Of a stretch of 64,000 bases of DNA, positions 1 to 13,946 are shown piece by piece (the first letter of the stretch is position 1; the number at the start of each line of letters is the position of its first letter). The notes beneath the pieces were generated by a model. That model saw only the letters and a list, made by a program, of their open reading frames with translations, made no database searches and was not told where the DNA came from. Both the position numbers and the translations under genes were made by a program. Source of the stretch: Neocallimastix lanati (nom. inval.) (lineage: Eukaryota > Neocallimastigomycota > Neocallimastigomycetes > Neocallimastigales > Neocallimastigaceae); assembly GCA_016946835.1 (NCBI GenBank), contig JACVTC010000136.1, positions 197,501-261,500 of the forward strand, in the 5' to 3' direction.

Positions 1-181
1 TAATATTAATAATAATAATAAATTAATTTTATTTTTCCTTTCGCACTTTTTTTTTAATTTTTTTACCTTTTTTTTTTTTTTAAAATTCAAAGATTGCTAT
101 ATTATATATTAATTAAATCCATAATTTATTTTTGTTTTTTTTTTGTTTTTTTTTGTTTTTGTCTTTTATAATAATAGTAAT

Positions 182-183
<2 letters not shown>

Positions 184-231
<48 letters not shown>
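184..231. repeat. (AAT)n microsatellite
   Basis: About 48 bases of near-perfect AAT trinucleotide repeat. Shorter AAT arrays recur near 985-1020, 3980-3995 and 6700-6735. Confidence 0.9.
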
Positions 232-233
<2 letters not shown>

Positions 234-1627
234 TTAATTAATTGCTTTTTAATTATTTGAATCTGGTTTTAAAAAAAAAATTATATATATATATCTATGA
301 TTTATTTAATTATTCATTCATTCATATAATTCATAATTATTTATAAAATTTTTATATATAAAGTTAAAAAAAAAATATTAAAGTAATAGTAATAATAATA
401 ACCTTAAAAAATTAAGCCAAGAAATTTAAAATAAAATAAAACATTATATAGTAAAATAAGAAATAAAAATAAAAATAATGATATAGTAATAAAATAAAAA
501 TAAAAAAATAAATAAATAAAAATAAAAATAAAAATAGAAGAGATGATGTGATGTCTCTTATATATTTTATAATTAATAATATAATATTTAATAATAATAA
601 AAAAAAAAAATTTTTTTTTTATTGAATTTTTGTTTTTATATTATATAAATATTAAATATTATGTTTTATGATAAAAAAAAAAAAATAAAAAGGTACTTTT
701 ATATATATATAAGAGTATCATGAAAGAATGATGTCAAAAAAAAAAAAAAAAAAAAAAAAAAAACATTTACAATTTTTTTAATATTATGTATAATGGAGAT
801 AAAAAAAAAAATTAAATAAAAATAAAAATTAAAAAATCAAAATATATATATATATATATATATATTTAGTTAGAATCCTTCTGTAAATAAAAATGAACAT
901 AAATTATTTTATCCTAAAAAAAAAAAAATTAATAAATTTTAGTTTGGTGTATCGTTGATTTATAAACTATGAAATTATAAGTTTAAAAAATAAAAATAAT
1001 AATAATAATAATAATAATAGTTAGTGCCATATAAGCTTCATATATAATTATATATTAATATATCTAATCATAGTTAATAAAAAGATGCTTTTTTTTTTTT
1101 TATAATTATTTTTATTAATAAAAAAAAAATTAATAAATAAATAAAACCTTATTTATTTATTTATTATTTATTAATTTATTAATTTTTATTTATTTATTTG
1201 TTTATTTATTTATTTATTTATTTTATATATTTTATATATTGATATATACTTTATGTTAAAAAAAAAAAAAAAAAAAAAAAACTTTTTATATATTAAAATA
1301 TTTTTTTATATTTTTTATTAAAATAATTTATTTTTTTTATAAAAAAAATACAACTACGCCTAAAATATAACAATAAGAAGTTGTCTAACTATCTCCATCA
1401 AAGTTTTATATTCCTATATAAAATATAGATGATATCACTTTTTTTTTAAAAAAAAAAAAAAAAATAAAAAAATAAAAAGAATAAAAAATAAATAAAAAAT
1501 TATAAAATGAATAATTAAAAATAAAAAAAATAAAAATAAAAAATTAAAAGTAAAAATAAAATAAAAAAATAAAAAAAAAATATCAAATTTTTAATTAATG
1601 CACATTATTAATTTAAATAGATTAAAA

Positions 1628-1671
<44 letters not shown>

Positions 1672-2324
1672 TTTATAATTATTTAAAAAAATAATAAACA
1701 ACAATTAAATAAATAATTAAATAATAATAGAAAGAGTATTTATTAATAAATAATGAAATAATAATGAAATAATAATGAAATAATTAAATAATAAAATAAA
1801 TTATATATAAATATAAGTATTGAAAGTAAATATAAATATAGTTTAAAAAAGGAAAAAAAAATTAATTATTGCTTAAATTGTTTTTTAATTTTTTTTTTTT
1901 TAAAAAAAAAAATAAAATAAAATAAAATAAAATAAAATTATTTAAAATATATATAAAATTTCAATTAATAAATTATAAAAATAAAAAATGAAAATAAAAA
2001 AAAAAAAAAATACAATTTAGTATTCATCATATTTTTTGTTTCTTTGTTTTTATTCATTCATAGAATGATATTTATTATAAAAATGATAATGAAAAAAAGA
2101 CAAGATTACTACACATACGATAAAAATAAAATTGATATTCCTATGGATTATGCATTTTTTTTTTAAAGCACTTTCAAAAACATCAATTTAAATATAATAA
2201 AAAAAATTAATAAAAAATAAAATAAATAAAAAAAAGAAAAAGAATAATTATTATTATATATTATTCATTAATAAAAAAAGTATTACTTATTTCTTAACTA
2301 TTTCTTTTATTGTTAATAAAAACA

Positions 2325-2440
2325 AAATAAGAATAGATAGTTTTTTTTAATAATTAAATATATATATATATATATATATATATTTACATATCATTACATA
2401 ATTTATATAGAATAAATCAATTAATAAATCAATAAAAAAA
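2325..2440 (+). repeat. Left arm of dispersed inverted repeat
   Basis: The reverse complement of this stretch aligns with 3785-3905. The best-conserved part is at 2387-2418, matching 3806-3840 with a single mismatch in roughly 32-35 bases. Flanking blocks (a TATA run followed by a motif like AGATAG) also align in the same order. The arms are separated by about 1.35 kb. Confidence 0.6.
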
Positions 2441-3434
2441 GATAATATTTGTTCTTATTTCTTAATTTTTTTATTTTTTTTTTTTTTTTAATTTAATTTT
2501 TTTCTTTTTTTTTAAAAAAAATTTTTTTATTTATTTATTTAATTTTTATGTTTTTATGTTTTTTTTTTTTTTTTTGAAATATTTTCTTTGACCACCGTTT
2601 TATTCCTATTTTATGTTTTTTTTAAACATTTAATCATTCATTTCATTTTTATTTTATTTTATTATTATTTTTTATATTTTGATTATTAGTAGTAGTAGTA
2701 GTGGTAGTAGTATTTATTTATATTTAAATATTTATATTTTTACTTTTTTTTTTTTTTTTGTTATAATATTAAAAAGATAAATAATCAATGATAATAATTT
2801 TATACTATTATTAATAATTCAAAGAGGAAAGCAAATGGATCTCATTAATACTACTAAATATGCTAAATAATTAAAATTAAAATTAAGTTTAAATAAAATA
2901 AAAAATAATTATATTAATATTAATATTAATTTAAGAAAAATGCATTATATTAAAACAAAATAATAATAATAAAAATAATGATGATAATAATAATAAAGGA
3001 TTAATTAATTAAACTTTTAAATGAAACTTTTTTTTTTTTTTTTTTACGGTTATTTTAGTACTATAAAAAAAATATTAATAAAAAAAATTAATAAAAAATA
3101 ATAAAAAAAAGTTAAATAGTTGTATGCGATAAGATATATAATAAATAATAAATAATAATAAAAAAAATAAAGAATAATAAAGAATAATAAAAAATAATAA
3201 AAAATAATATTACATATATTAAAATAACATAAATTAAAAAATAAAAAATTAAATAATTAAAAATTTAAAAAATTAAAATTAAAATTAAAACTAAAAAATA
3301 AAAAATAAAAAAGACACGTAAAGTTTAAATTAAAAAACTTTTAATTCTTTTTTTTTTTTTTATCAACTTTTCAGAGGTTGAATTTATTCGTTCTCTCTTT
3401 AAAATATAAAAAAAAAATTAAACTTTAAAATGAA

Positions 3435-3473
<39 letters not shown>

Positions 3474-3528
3474 TTAAATTAACTGCGGTCAACTAATTTG
3501 TAAGAAATTAAATTGATGCTATTAATTA

Positions 3529-3676
3529 ATAAATAAATAAATAAATTACTATTAAATAAATAAATTATTATTAAATAAATAAATTATTATTAAATAAATA
3601 AATTACTATTAAATAAATAAATTACTATTAAATAAATAAATTATTATTAAATAAATAAATTACTATTAAATAAATA
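3529..3676. repeat. 19-bp tandem repeat
   Basis: About seven to eight copies of a unit of the form AAATAAATAAATTATTATT, with TTACT/TTATT variants between copies. Confidence 0.8.
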
Positions 3677-3784
3677 AAAAAAATAAGTACTTTATAAAAA
3701 AAAAAAAAAAAGTAAAATGGAGAATCCATACTTTTTATTTTAAATAAAATAAATTTAAAAAAATATATATATATATATATAAAA

Positions 3785-3905
3785 ATTAATTTTTTTGATT
3801 TATTGATTTATTCTATATAAATTATGTAATGCTATGTAAAAAAAAAAAAAAATACATATATATTTAATAAAAAAAAAAAAAAACGATCTATCCTTATTTT
3901 TATAC
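3785..3905 (-). repeat. Right arm of dispersed inverted repeat
   Basis: Inverted counterpart of 2325-2440. It contains GATTTATTCTATATAAATTA, also found reverse-complemented in the left arm. The sequence just outside both arms does not align, so the arm ends are fairly well bounded. Confidence 0.6.
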
Positions 3906-4879
3906 CTTTAAATATCTATTATTATAATTTTTTTTGTAGTTGTTATTGTTTCATAATATAAATTTATAATTTTTATATATAATAATAATAATAATATTAT
4001 AATATTATATAATATATTTATCTTATTTATCTATATTTTTCTATATTTATAATAATTAAAGCTTAAAAAAGCATTTTGCCTAAATTAACTATTTTCTACA
4101 GAAAATATATTCATGTATATGTATATATAAAAATGACTTTATATCTATCTTCCATAATAGATCGTTTGATAGATATTTAAAAAAAAAAAATTATTTTTTT
4201 TAATTTAAATTTAAGTAATTAAAGTTAATGCAGTTGATACTAATTGTAAAATAGAATTAAAAAAAAAAAAAAAAATTGTAAAAAAAAAAAGTAAATCTAA
4301 AAGTATAATGGTGATGGATAATACATAATATAATAATTTATATATATTATATATTATTTAATTTTTATTATTTTTAAAAATTTATAGGTATAAATAAATG
4401 GTTAGGATTAATTTTCAATCATTTTAATTTTTTTTTTTTTTTTTTATTATATTTAAAACTTTATTCTACTGAATAAAATCTCTTTAATAAAAGTTTATTG
4501 AATAGGATTTATTGAATAGGATATTAAATATACTATAAAACAAGTTGAATTAATAAATTAAATAAAATAAAATAAAATAAAATAATTCGAAAATTCAATA
4601 ATTCAATATTAGTTCACTTTAAACCCTACTTCTATTTAATATACAAACCAACGCCTTTCAAAGAAAATTTAAAAAAAAAAAAAAAAAAAATACTAAAGAA
4701 AAATTAATAATTTAATATATTCCATCAAGTATTTTGCTTAATAAAGAGTTCAAACATATTCATTTTTATTGATTATTATTATTATTATTATTATATATTA
4801 TTAAATTTTAAAACCTATTAAATTTAGATCAACTTTAATTTTACTTTTATTATTTTTTTATTTTTTTTTATTTTCATTA

Positions 4880-5050
4880 AATAAATAAACTAAATAAATG
4901 AAATAAATAAATGAAATAAATAAACTAAATAAATGAAATAAATAAACTGAATAAATGAAATAAGTAAATTAAATAAACTAAATAAATGAAATAAATAAAT
5001 TAAATAAATAAACTAAATGAAATAAGCAAATTAAATAAATGAAATAAATG
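4880..5050. repeat. AAAT-based degenerate tandem repeat
   Basis: AAATAAATAAACT and AAATAAATGAAAT motifs alternate over about 170 bases, a degenerate tetranucleotide-derived array. Confidence 0.7.
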
Positions 5051-6077
5051 GATATTCCATAAAAAGATTCAAAAAAATAAAAAATAAAAAAAGAACAAAA
5101 ATAAAAATAAAAGAAATAAATAAAGTAAAAAATAAAATGTTTATAATTTCTACTTTTTTTTTTTTTTTTTTTTTTTTTTTATTAACTGGCTGGCATCTTC
5201 ATTGAAACATTGAACTTAAAATAGATATGAAAGAAACAAAATAGAAGAGAAGAAAAAAAAATAAATATATTTAAATAAATATTATGAAATTAACAAAATA
5301 AATATATATGAATAAATATAAAATAAATAAAAATAACAAAAAAAAAAAAAAAATAAAAATAAAAAGAGATAAAAAATGAATATTTAAATATTAAATAAAA
5401 AAATAAATATTTAATATTTAAAATCAAATATCATATAAATGAATATTACTTTATAAAATAAAAGTGTGAGTGAAAGTGTTGAAACTTTGAAACTTTTCTT
5501 TTATTTATAAATAAAAAAAAATATGTTTCAAATATTCTCATTTAATTATCTTATATATAAATATTAAATATTATATATTATTATATAAATATTATATAAA
5601 TACTATTAAATATTTTCTATTATATATGAATATTCATTCCTTATTAGTATCCCCATAAAATTAAACTTTTTTTTTTGTTTGTTTAGTCATATGATGAAAA
5701 CAAAGTTTTTTTTTTTTTTTAATTATTTAATTATTTATTATTATTTAATTATTTATTATGTATTAATTTTAATTTTAATTATAATTTTATTTTTTTTTTT
5801 TTTTTAATTGTTTTGAAGATAAAAAAGTTTAAAAAAAAATTTTATTTCTTTATTTGTGAGGTGGCCGCTCCATCAAACGACGGCTTCTTTCTTTTCTTAA
5901 TATAGATTTAGAGTTTCTCTTCTTTTTAATTTAATTTATTGAATTTTTTTAATTTTTTTTTTTAATTCTACTAAAAATAGAGTTAATCCATGACTTGTTT
6001 ATTTCATGCATTCATTCATTAAATTTTAAAACAATTTTAAGGTTATGTTACCTAATGATCGATATTTAATCTATAAC

Positions 6078-6117
<40 letters not shown>

Positions 6118-6707
6118 AAATAAATAAATAAATAAATAAATAAATATATAAATAAATAATAAATAGAATAAATATATAAATAGACAATTAATAAATATTA
6201 AATAATAAACTATAAATATACTTATATTTATTCTATTTATTAATTATTTATTAATGCAATAGATAATAAAAAATTTATATATATAAAAAAAAGTATAAAA
6301 TACATCAGCCACAATATCAAATCATTTTAAAAATTCTAACCTTTATTAAATAGATGCAATAAAAATTTTAATTCCGTTTCATTAAATTTAATTTTACCGA
6401 TTTCCGTTAAGTTTAAATAAATAAATAAATAATATATAATTAATAAATAATAAATAAATAAATAATAAATAATTGATAAATAATAAATAAATAATTAAAT
6501 AATTAAAAAAATTTTTTATGACTTTTAAACATTTAGAAACCACGAAAAAAAAATAATAAAATGTATTAATATTATATATAAATATTTATTTACTATTATT
6601 TTTTTTTTACAATTATTTAAAATGTTTTCTTTAGTTATTTTGATAATTAATCCTGCTTATTTCTTATAGTTATTTCTATATCTATTTATTTATAAATAAT
6701 AATAATA

Positions 6708-6738
<31 letters not shown>

Positions 6739-7036
6739 TTACAATGAAAAAAAAATTTTTTCTTGTTAGCTTATTCGTTAATTTTTATTTTTTTATTTTT
6801 TTATTTTTTTATTTTTTTTCGGTTTTTAACAGTATGTCCAAATTTATTTATTTATTTATTTATTTTATAAATATATTTTTTTATTTTAACAAATAGAGTT
6901 TACATATATTTTTACATAATATATATTTTATATTAAATATATGAATATAATATATCTATAATTGATTAATAAAAAAAAAAAAAAGGACAAATGTCAAAAG
7001 AATAAAAAAAAAATTGGCATTTTTATTTTTATTTAA

Positions 7037-7142
7037 ATATAATATAATATAATATAATATAATATAATATAATATAATATAATATAATATAACATAATAT
7101 AATATAATATAATATAACATAATATAATATAATATAATATAT
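7037..7142. repeat. (TAATA)n pentanucleotide repeat
   Basis: About 21 copies of a 5-bp unit (TAATA/AATAT register). Two copies carry a C substitution (AACAT). Confidence 0.85.
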
Positions 7143-7594
7143 AGATTATAAAAAATGATTTATAAGCCAATCTTCTAATTTAAAAAAAATAGTAATAAAA
7201 AAAAAAAAAGAATCTTTTCTTTTTTTGGTTTGTTTTGATGCAATAATGTTACAACACCAATTAAAAGCATTACAAATAAATTAAATTGTTTAAACTTTAT
7301 TTTTGATGATACATTCAATTATATTGAAACAGTGAAACAGTAGAAAAAGAAAAATTTTAATGTAGTACAAAAATGATTTAAAAAAGTATTTTTCATTTGT
7401 ATTTAAATCTTATTTCATTTAATTGCATCTATTTGGTAAAATAAATAAAAGGAAAATAATAAAACTTTAAATCATAATAAATATAAGAAAATATTGAAAA
7501 AATTAAATAAATAAATAGATTAAAAAATAATTAAATATTAAGAATATTAAAAGTTTAATAAAAAATATTAAAGCTTTATAATAATAAAAGTTGA

Positions 7595-7795
7595 ATAATA
7601 AAAATTAAAAGTTGAATATTAAAACTTAAAAGTTGAATAATAAAAATTAAAAGTTGAATATTAAAAATTAAAAGTTGAATATTAAATTTTTAATAATAAA
7701 AGTTGAATAATAAAAATTTTAATAATAAAAGTTGAATAATATTAAAAGTTAGTTGAATAATAAAAATTAAAAGTTGAATATTAAAACTTTAATAA
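7595..7795. repeat. AAAGTTGAATAxTAAAAxTT imperfect repeat
   Basis: A roughly 20-bp unit containing AAAGTTGAATA recurs about nine times with variable spacing and partial deletions. Confidence 0.7.
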
Positions 7796-8287
7796 ATAAA
7801 TGATTTGAAATACAAATGATGAAATGATGAAATGATGATATAAATTTATTTGATGAATCATTGATTCATATTAAATAATAAAAAAAATAATAATAAATTT
7901 TTTTTTAATCTATATTTAAATTTAAATATAAAATTTTATATTTAACTTTTTTTATATATATATATTTTTTTTTCTTATTTTTTATAAGCCTTTTAATATA
8001 AAGTAATTTGTATTTTGAACCTATTATATGACCTCCCTTTCTTTATTTCTTTCTTTCTTTTTTTTTTTAAGAGTTTAATAATAATTTTATTTAATAAAGA
8101 AAATAATGAAATCATTCTGTATTGTATTGGTTTTCATCATTTTTATTTAAAATATTTTTAAAAAAAAATTATTTTTGACATCACCGGATGATGATGACTT
8201 CTTATTATTATTTATAGTAGGATAACCGATGATTATGATGGTTGATTTTATTTCATCTTTTATTACTAATACTACATAAATCAAATG

Positions 8288-8494
8288 AAAAAAAAAATAT
8301 CTATATATATATAAATCAAATAAAAAAAAATCTATATATATATATATAAATCAAATAAAAAAAATCTATATATATATATATAAATCAAATAAAAAAAAAT
8401 CTATATATATATATATAAATCAAATAAAAAAAAATCTATATATATATATATAAATCAAATAAAAAAAAATCTATATATATATATATATAGATTT
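8288..8494. repeat. Minisatellite, about 34-36 bp unit
   Basis: Six tandem units. Each comprises AAATCAAAT, a short poly-A run, then TCTATATATATATAT. Copies differ mainly in poly-A length and number of TA steps. Confidence 0.85.
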
Positions 8495-9491
8495 ATTTAA
8501 TAAATATTTTTAATACTATCATATAATAGAATATATATAATAATGTTCTAACTTTTTTTTTATTTATTAATGATAAGCCCTTAAATAAATAAAAAAAAAT
8601 GATCAGATTTACTGGTAACTTTCTTTCTCTATTCATTTAAAATGAAATTAGTTAATATTAATTATTATACTTCTTATGTAATATTAACAACGACATCATT
8701 TATGTTTTTTTTTTTCATTATTATTATTTTATTTATTTCTATAATAATTTAATGATGATTATTTTCATAGAGATATAAAAATGTTTTTATTCTATTTTTT
8801 TTTAATAAAAAATAAAAAAAGATATATATAGAGAGAGATAATATTAAGTTAATGAATAAGGCCGTTTTTTAAATTCCCTTTTATATCTATATTTATAATA
8901 TATCTAGATATTATAACTATACTATTATTTTTTTTTATATTTTATATTTTTTTTACTTTTTATTTTTACATTTCATCCATACTTATAATATATTCACATG
9001 CTATTTTTTTTTAATTAATTAATTAATTAATTAATTAATAACTCAATTATTATTAATTATTAATTATTAATTATTAATTATTAATTATTAAAAATTTTAA
9101 ATTTTTTATAATTATTAAAAAATATTTAATTCATAATTTAAATTTATTAAAATTATTATATTGGAATATATTGAAATATATATTATGAATATTAATAAAG
9201 ATTTAAATTTTTTTATTTAAAAAATTTTTTTATTTAAAAAATTTTTTTAAATTAAACGGAAAATAAAAAAATTTAATAAAATTTTAAAAATAATAAATAA
9301 TAAATAATAAATAATAAAAGAGTATTTATTGATAAATTATAAATAATAAATAAAAAAATAAATAATTAAATAATACATAATAAATAATAAATAATAAATA
9401 ATAAAAAAGAGTATTTATTAATAAATATTAAATATTAAATATTAAATATTAAATATTAAAAGTTCTATAAAGATTTTCGATGATTTTATTC

Positions 9492-9524
<33 letters not shown>

Positions 9525-9799
9525 CTTGCAGTAAAGTATCAAATAATTAATTTTTAATTATTACTATTATTATTATTTTATTTTGTTTTACTTCATTGGA
9601 ATGTTCGTAGGAAAGAGTCATGGAATAAAAGAATAAATAAAAATAAAAAAAAAAAAAATTTTTTTTTCTATTCTTAATAATTAAATAAAATAATTGTAGC
9701 AAGAATAAAAAAAGCAAATAAGCAATAATTCAATAATTATAATATTAATATATAGGCATTATTAATTTTCAGTATAATCTGAGTTAATCTGAGTTAATC

Positions 9800-9833
<34 letters not shown>

Positions 9834-9972
9834 TACTATTATTATTACTATTATTACTATTATTGTTGTTTTTTTGGGGTGATCTAATATTTATGCAAAG
9901 TTCATTCTAAGACTTCCATACATATTAATTAATTAAATTTTACTTAATTTTCAATAAAAAAAATTTTTTTTT

Positions 9973-10011
<39 letters not shown>

Positions 10012-11267
10012 TTGAATTATTCTAATTTCAAATAATATTGATTTTATTAATATGATTCAACTTTACCATTTCAAATGAATCTTTTCTATAATAACTTAAT
10101 GACTATGAATTGAAGAATGAATAAAAATACTTTATATTTATATAAATATATAGATATTATATATACTTATATAAATATATAAATATATATAATATTTATA
10201 TATTTTTTATATTATAGATATTATAAATTATAAAACTTTTTACTAATGAAATTATTAGAAATATTACTTTTGAATATTGAACTTAAGACTATCTTTAATC
10301 AAGGAATAATTTAATTTTTTTTTTTTTTAAAAAGTCATCCTTAGCATTAATTAAAATCAAATCAATTTACCCGTAAAATACAGAAAAAAAAAGTGTAGAA
10401 AAGGAGGACAATTATTTAATTAATCATTTATTTTATTTTATTTTATTTTTTATTATAATTTTTATTTTTAATTAATTCTAATTAATTGAAAATTTTTTAT
10501 ATTTCTATTTTATTAATTTTTTTTTTTAGGGGAGTTGAATACTACCAATACCAAATAATATTAAATATCGTTTATTTAATAGTAATACAAATAGATATTA
10601 CATAAATATCAATATAAATATTGAAATGAAAATGAAAAAGATAATAATTTTAATTTATGCTGTTTTATTATGCATTTAAATATATATTTATATTTTTTTA
10701 ATGATATTAAAGATACACTATAATAATTTTTAATGAACTTTTTTTTTTTTTTTTTTAATAAAAAATAAAATAATTATAAAATAATATTATTAATATTAAA
10801 AAAAAGATATATATATAATAAATAATAATAGTAATTAAATATTTTTATTTTTATTTCTTTTTTTTTTTTTTTTTTATAAATATATGGTAAATGAATATAT
10901 ATATTAAATGCATGAATAGAAATAATAAATATAATAAAAGTTAATCAATTTCCTTTTAATTAAATGAAATAAAATTAAATTAAATTAAAAAAATAAATAA
11001 ATAAATTTAATTTATTTCATGCTTAAATAAATTTTATTTTTTAATACTAAACTAAAAAGGTTAGATTATGAAATATTTCAATATTATTTTTTTTATTTAA
11101 TAGTATAGAGTTTAAATGTCATCTTTTTGGTGACTGACGGACTGTTACAGCGTTAATTTTACAGTGAATGAAGAAAAGAAAAAAAAAATTAAAAAAAAAA
11201 AAAAAAGTAAAAAAAAAACTCTTTGCAATGTTAACATTCATTTAGTTAACACAATGACATACAAAAT

Positions 11268-11430
11268 TTATTATTTAATTATTTAATTATTTAATTATTT
11301 AATTATTTAATTATTTAATTATTTAATTATTTAATTATTTAATTATTTAATTATTTAATTATTTAATTATTTAATTATTTAATTATTTAATTATTTAATT
11401 ATTTAATTATTTAATTATTTAATTATTTAA
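11268..11430. repeat. (TTATTTAA)n octanucleotide repeat
   Basis: About 20 near-perfect copies of an 8-bp unit that is nearly palindromic in composition. The array ends at 11430 with a TTTAAATA variant. Confidence 0.9.
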
Positions 11431-13079
11431 ATATTTATTATTATTTTTTTTAATTTAATCTAATTTTTTAAAAGTTTAATTTTATCAAAAAAAAAAAACA
11501 AAATAAACTTTTTTTTATTTATTATTAAAGTTTACTTTCATCACCTGTTCGAAGCACTGTAAAAAAAAAAAATTAAAAAAAAAACATAAAAAAATTATTA
11601 TTTATAATGATATTATTTATTATTATTTATTATTATTTTATTTCATAGTATTTGTTTTTATTTTTATTTTAAAGTTTTAAGAAATGAAATATAAAAACTT
11701 TAAAACCTTAAAAAAAAAAAAAAAAGAAATTATTTTGATTTAATTTTTTTTTTATCCGCCATAAAAGAAAAGCTTTAAAAACAAAAAAAACAAAAAAAAA
11801 AAAAAAAAAAAGGGAGATGGATTGAAAGAAAAAAAAAAAAAAAAAATACAAAAAAAAAATTTTTTTTATTTATTTCAATCATATTAGCTATTAATAGCAT
11901 TAATAAATAAAAAAATAAATAAATATTTTTAAAAATAAATATAAAAATAAAAAATGAAATAGAAGTATGGATTCATATCATAGTTTAAAATGTATTTCAG
12001 ACTGTATTATTTTAATTTTATTATGCTGTTTCATTTCATTATTTTTTTTTACTTTTTATTTTTATTTCAATTTTTTTTTTAAATTAAATCCAACTGAAAA
12101 AGAGAGTATCATTTACTCTTATTTATTATTTATTACCAATTTCTAATAATTATTTCACTTGTCTACTATTTATTTTATATTTTCCTTAGCATCATTCATT
12201 ATTCATTTATTATTTATTATTCATTATTTATAGTTACGATTTCACTAAATAACTATATAAATACATAATATAATATTTATTTTTTTTTTATAAATGTATA
12301 ATACATCAATAAATCAATCAATTAATAAATATATAAATTAATAAATCAGTAAATTAATTAATTAATAAATAAATAAATAGATAATAAATAAATTTCAATA
12401 ATTTTTAGTTCTATTAATTTAGCTATACGTAGCCATAGAATGAAATATGATCACTATTGATTTATTTACTTATTTATTTAATTTTTAGGAATATTTAGGA
12501 ATATTTAGGAATATTTTTTCTTATTTTCCAAATTTAACGAAAATATTTTATATATTTGAATAATTAAATAAATATATAAATAAATATATGAATATATAAA
12601 TAATAAATAATAAATAATTGAATAATAAATAATTGAATAATAAATAATAAATAATAAAAAGAGTATTTATTAATAAATAATAAATAATAAATAATTGAAT
12701 AATAAATAATTGAATGATAAATATGTATATAAATAGATAAAGTAATCCTCTAATTAATATTTTAAAAATAATAATTATTATTTATTATTTTATTTTCTTT
12801 TTCCTTTTCAGTAAAAATGCATTTAATAATAAAAATTTTTATTATTTATTATTTATTATTATTATTTATTATTATTTATTATTTATTATTATTTTTGATT
12901 GATTGCATTGCATATTTAATATATTAAATATTTTAATTTATTATTTTTTTAATTTATTATTATTTTAATTTATTATTATTATTTTTAAAGTTATAACTTT
13001 TGGAAGGGAAGATTTTCTTTTTTTTTTTTTTTTTTAATTTATTATTAATTATTATTATATTTATTAAATTTAATTATTA

Positions 13080-13490
13080 TTATTTATTAATAAATACTCT
13101 TTTTATTATTTCTTATTTCTTATTTATTAATAAATACTTTTTTTATTATTTATTATATATTAATAAATACTCTTTTTATTATTTATTATTCATTAATAAA
13201 TACTCTTTTTATTATTTATTATTTATTAATAAATACTCTTCTTATTATTTATTATTTATTATTTATTATTTATTATTTATTATTATTATTTAATTATTTA
13301 TTATTTATTATTTATTATTTATTATTTATTATTTAATTATTTATTATTTATTATTTATTATTTATTATTTATTATTTATTATTTATTATTTATTATTTAT
13401 TATTTATTATTTATTATTTATTTATTATTTATTATTTATTATTTATTATTTATTATTTATTATTTATTTATTATTTTTTAATTTTTAATT
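13080..13490. repeat. TTATTATTTATT low-complexity array with palindromic motif
   Basis: The first part (13081-13243) holds five copies of a dispersed motif containing TATTAATAAATACTCTT. The remainder is a (TTTATTA)n-type 7-bp repeat. The resulting Tyr/Leu/Ile-rich reading frames are artefacts of the repeat. Confidence 0.85.
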
Positions 13491-13726
13491 TGTTCAAATT
13501 TTAATAAATAATAAATGAAGAAAAGGCTTAGAAATTTTTTGTTTTTTTATTTATTTGTTTATTTCTATTTAATATTTAATATTCATTTGTAAATTAATAT
13601 ATATAAATATAAATATATATATAATATATTGATATTTAATTTATATTTATATTTATATAAAAAATTTCAAAATACTCATAATTAATTTTCCCATTCAATG
13701 AAATAAAACAAATTGAATAGAAATGA

Positions 13727-13946
13727 ATAATAATAAATAATAAATAATGAATAATAAATAATAAGTAATAAATAATATAATAAATAATAAATAATAAATA
13801 ATAAATAATAAATAATAAATAATGAATAATAAATAATAAGTAATAAATAATAAATAATAAATAATAATTGAATAATAAATAATAAATAATAAATAAATAA
13901 TAAATAATAAATAATAAATAATAAATAATAGTAGTAGTCATAAATA
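13727..13946. repeat. (TAATAAA)n 7-bp array, inverted relative to 13.2-13.5 kb
   Basis: TAATAAA/AATAAAT units run on the + strand. Together with the complementary array at 13230-13490 this forms a long imperfect low-complexity inverted repeat with a spacer of about 240 bases. Confidence 0.8.

Larger units (their letters stand above)
1..12990. other. Gene-free AT-rich repeat region
   Basis: No open reading frame of credible composition is visible on either strand over about 13 kb. The sequence is long A and T homopolymers, AAT/ATT, AAAT and AT microsatellites, and several minisatellites listed separately. A few short less AT-rich spots occur (for example near 5855-5895, 8175-8240 and 11125-11160), but none reads as protein or folds obviously as a tRNA. 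This is typical intergenic DNA for an extremely AT-rich fungal genome. Confidence 0.8.

Noticed and set aside
5855-5895. GC-richer blip GGTGGCCGCTCC considered as a tRNA or ncRNA fragment
   Set aside because: No cloverleaf arms or T-loop motif could be paired around it. The same check at 8175-8240, 11125-11160 and 18355-18395 also failed.
13000-13293. 97-codon + strand open frame, Tyr/Leu/Phe/Ile-rich
   Set aside because: It is a direct translation of the TTATTATTTATTA repeat. There is no domain, and the same composition appears in unrelated repeat arrays.
13636-13941. 101-codon minus-strand frame
   Set aside because: Translation of the (TAATAAA)n array; residues repeat IIYYLLF with no complexity.
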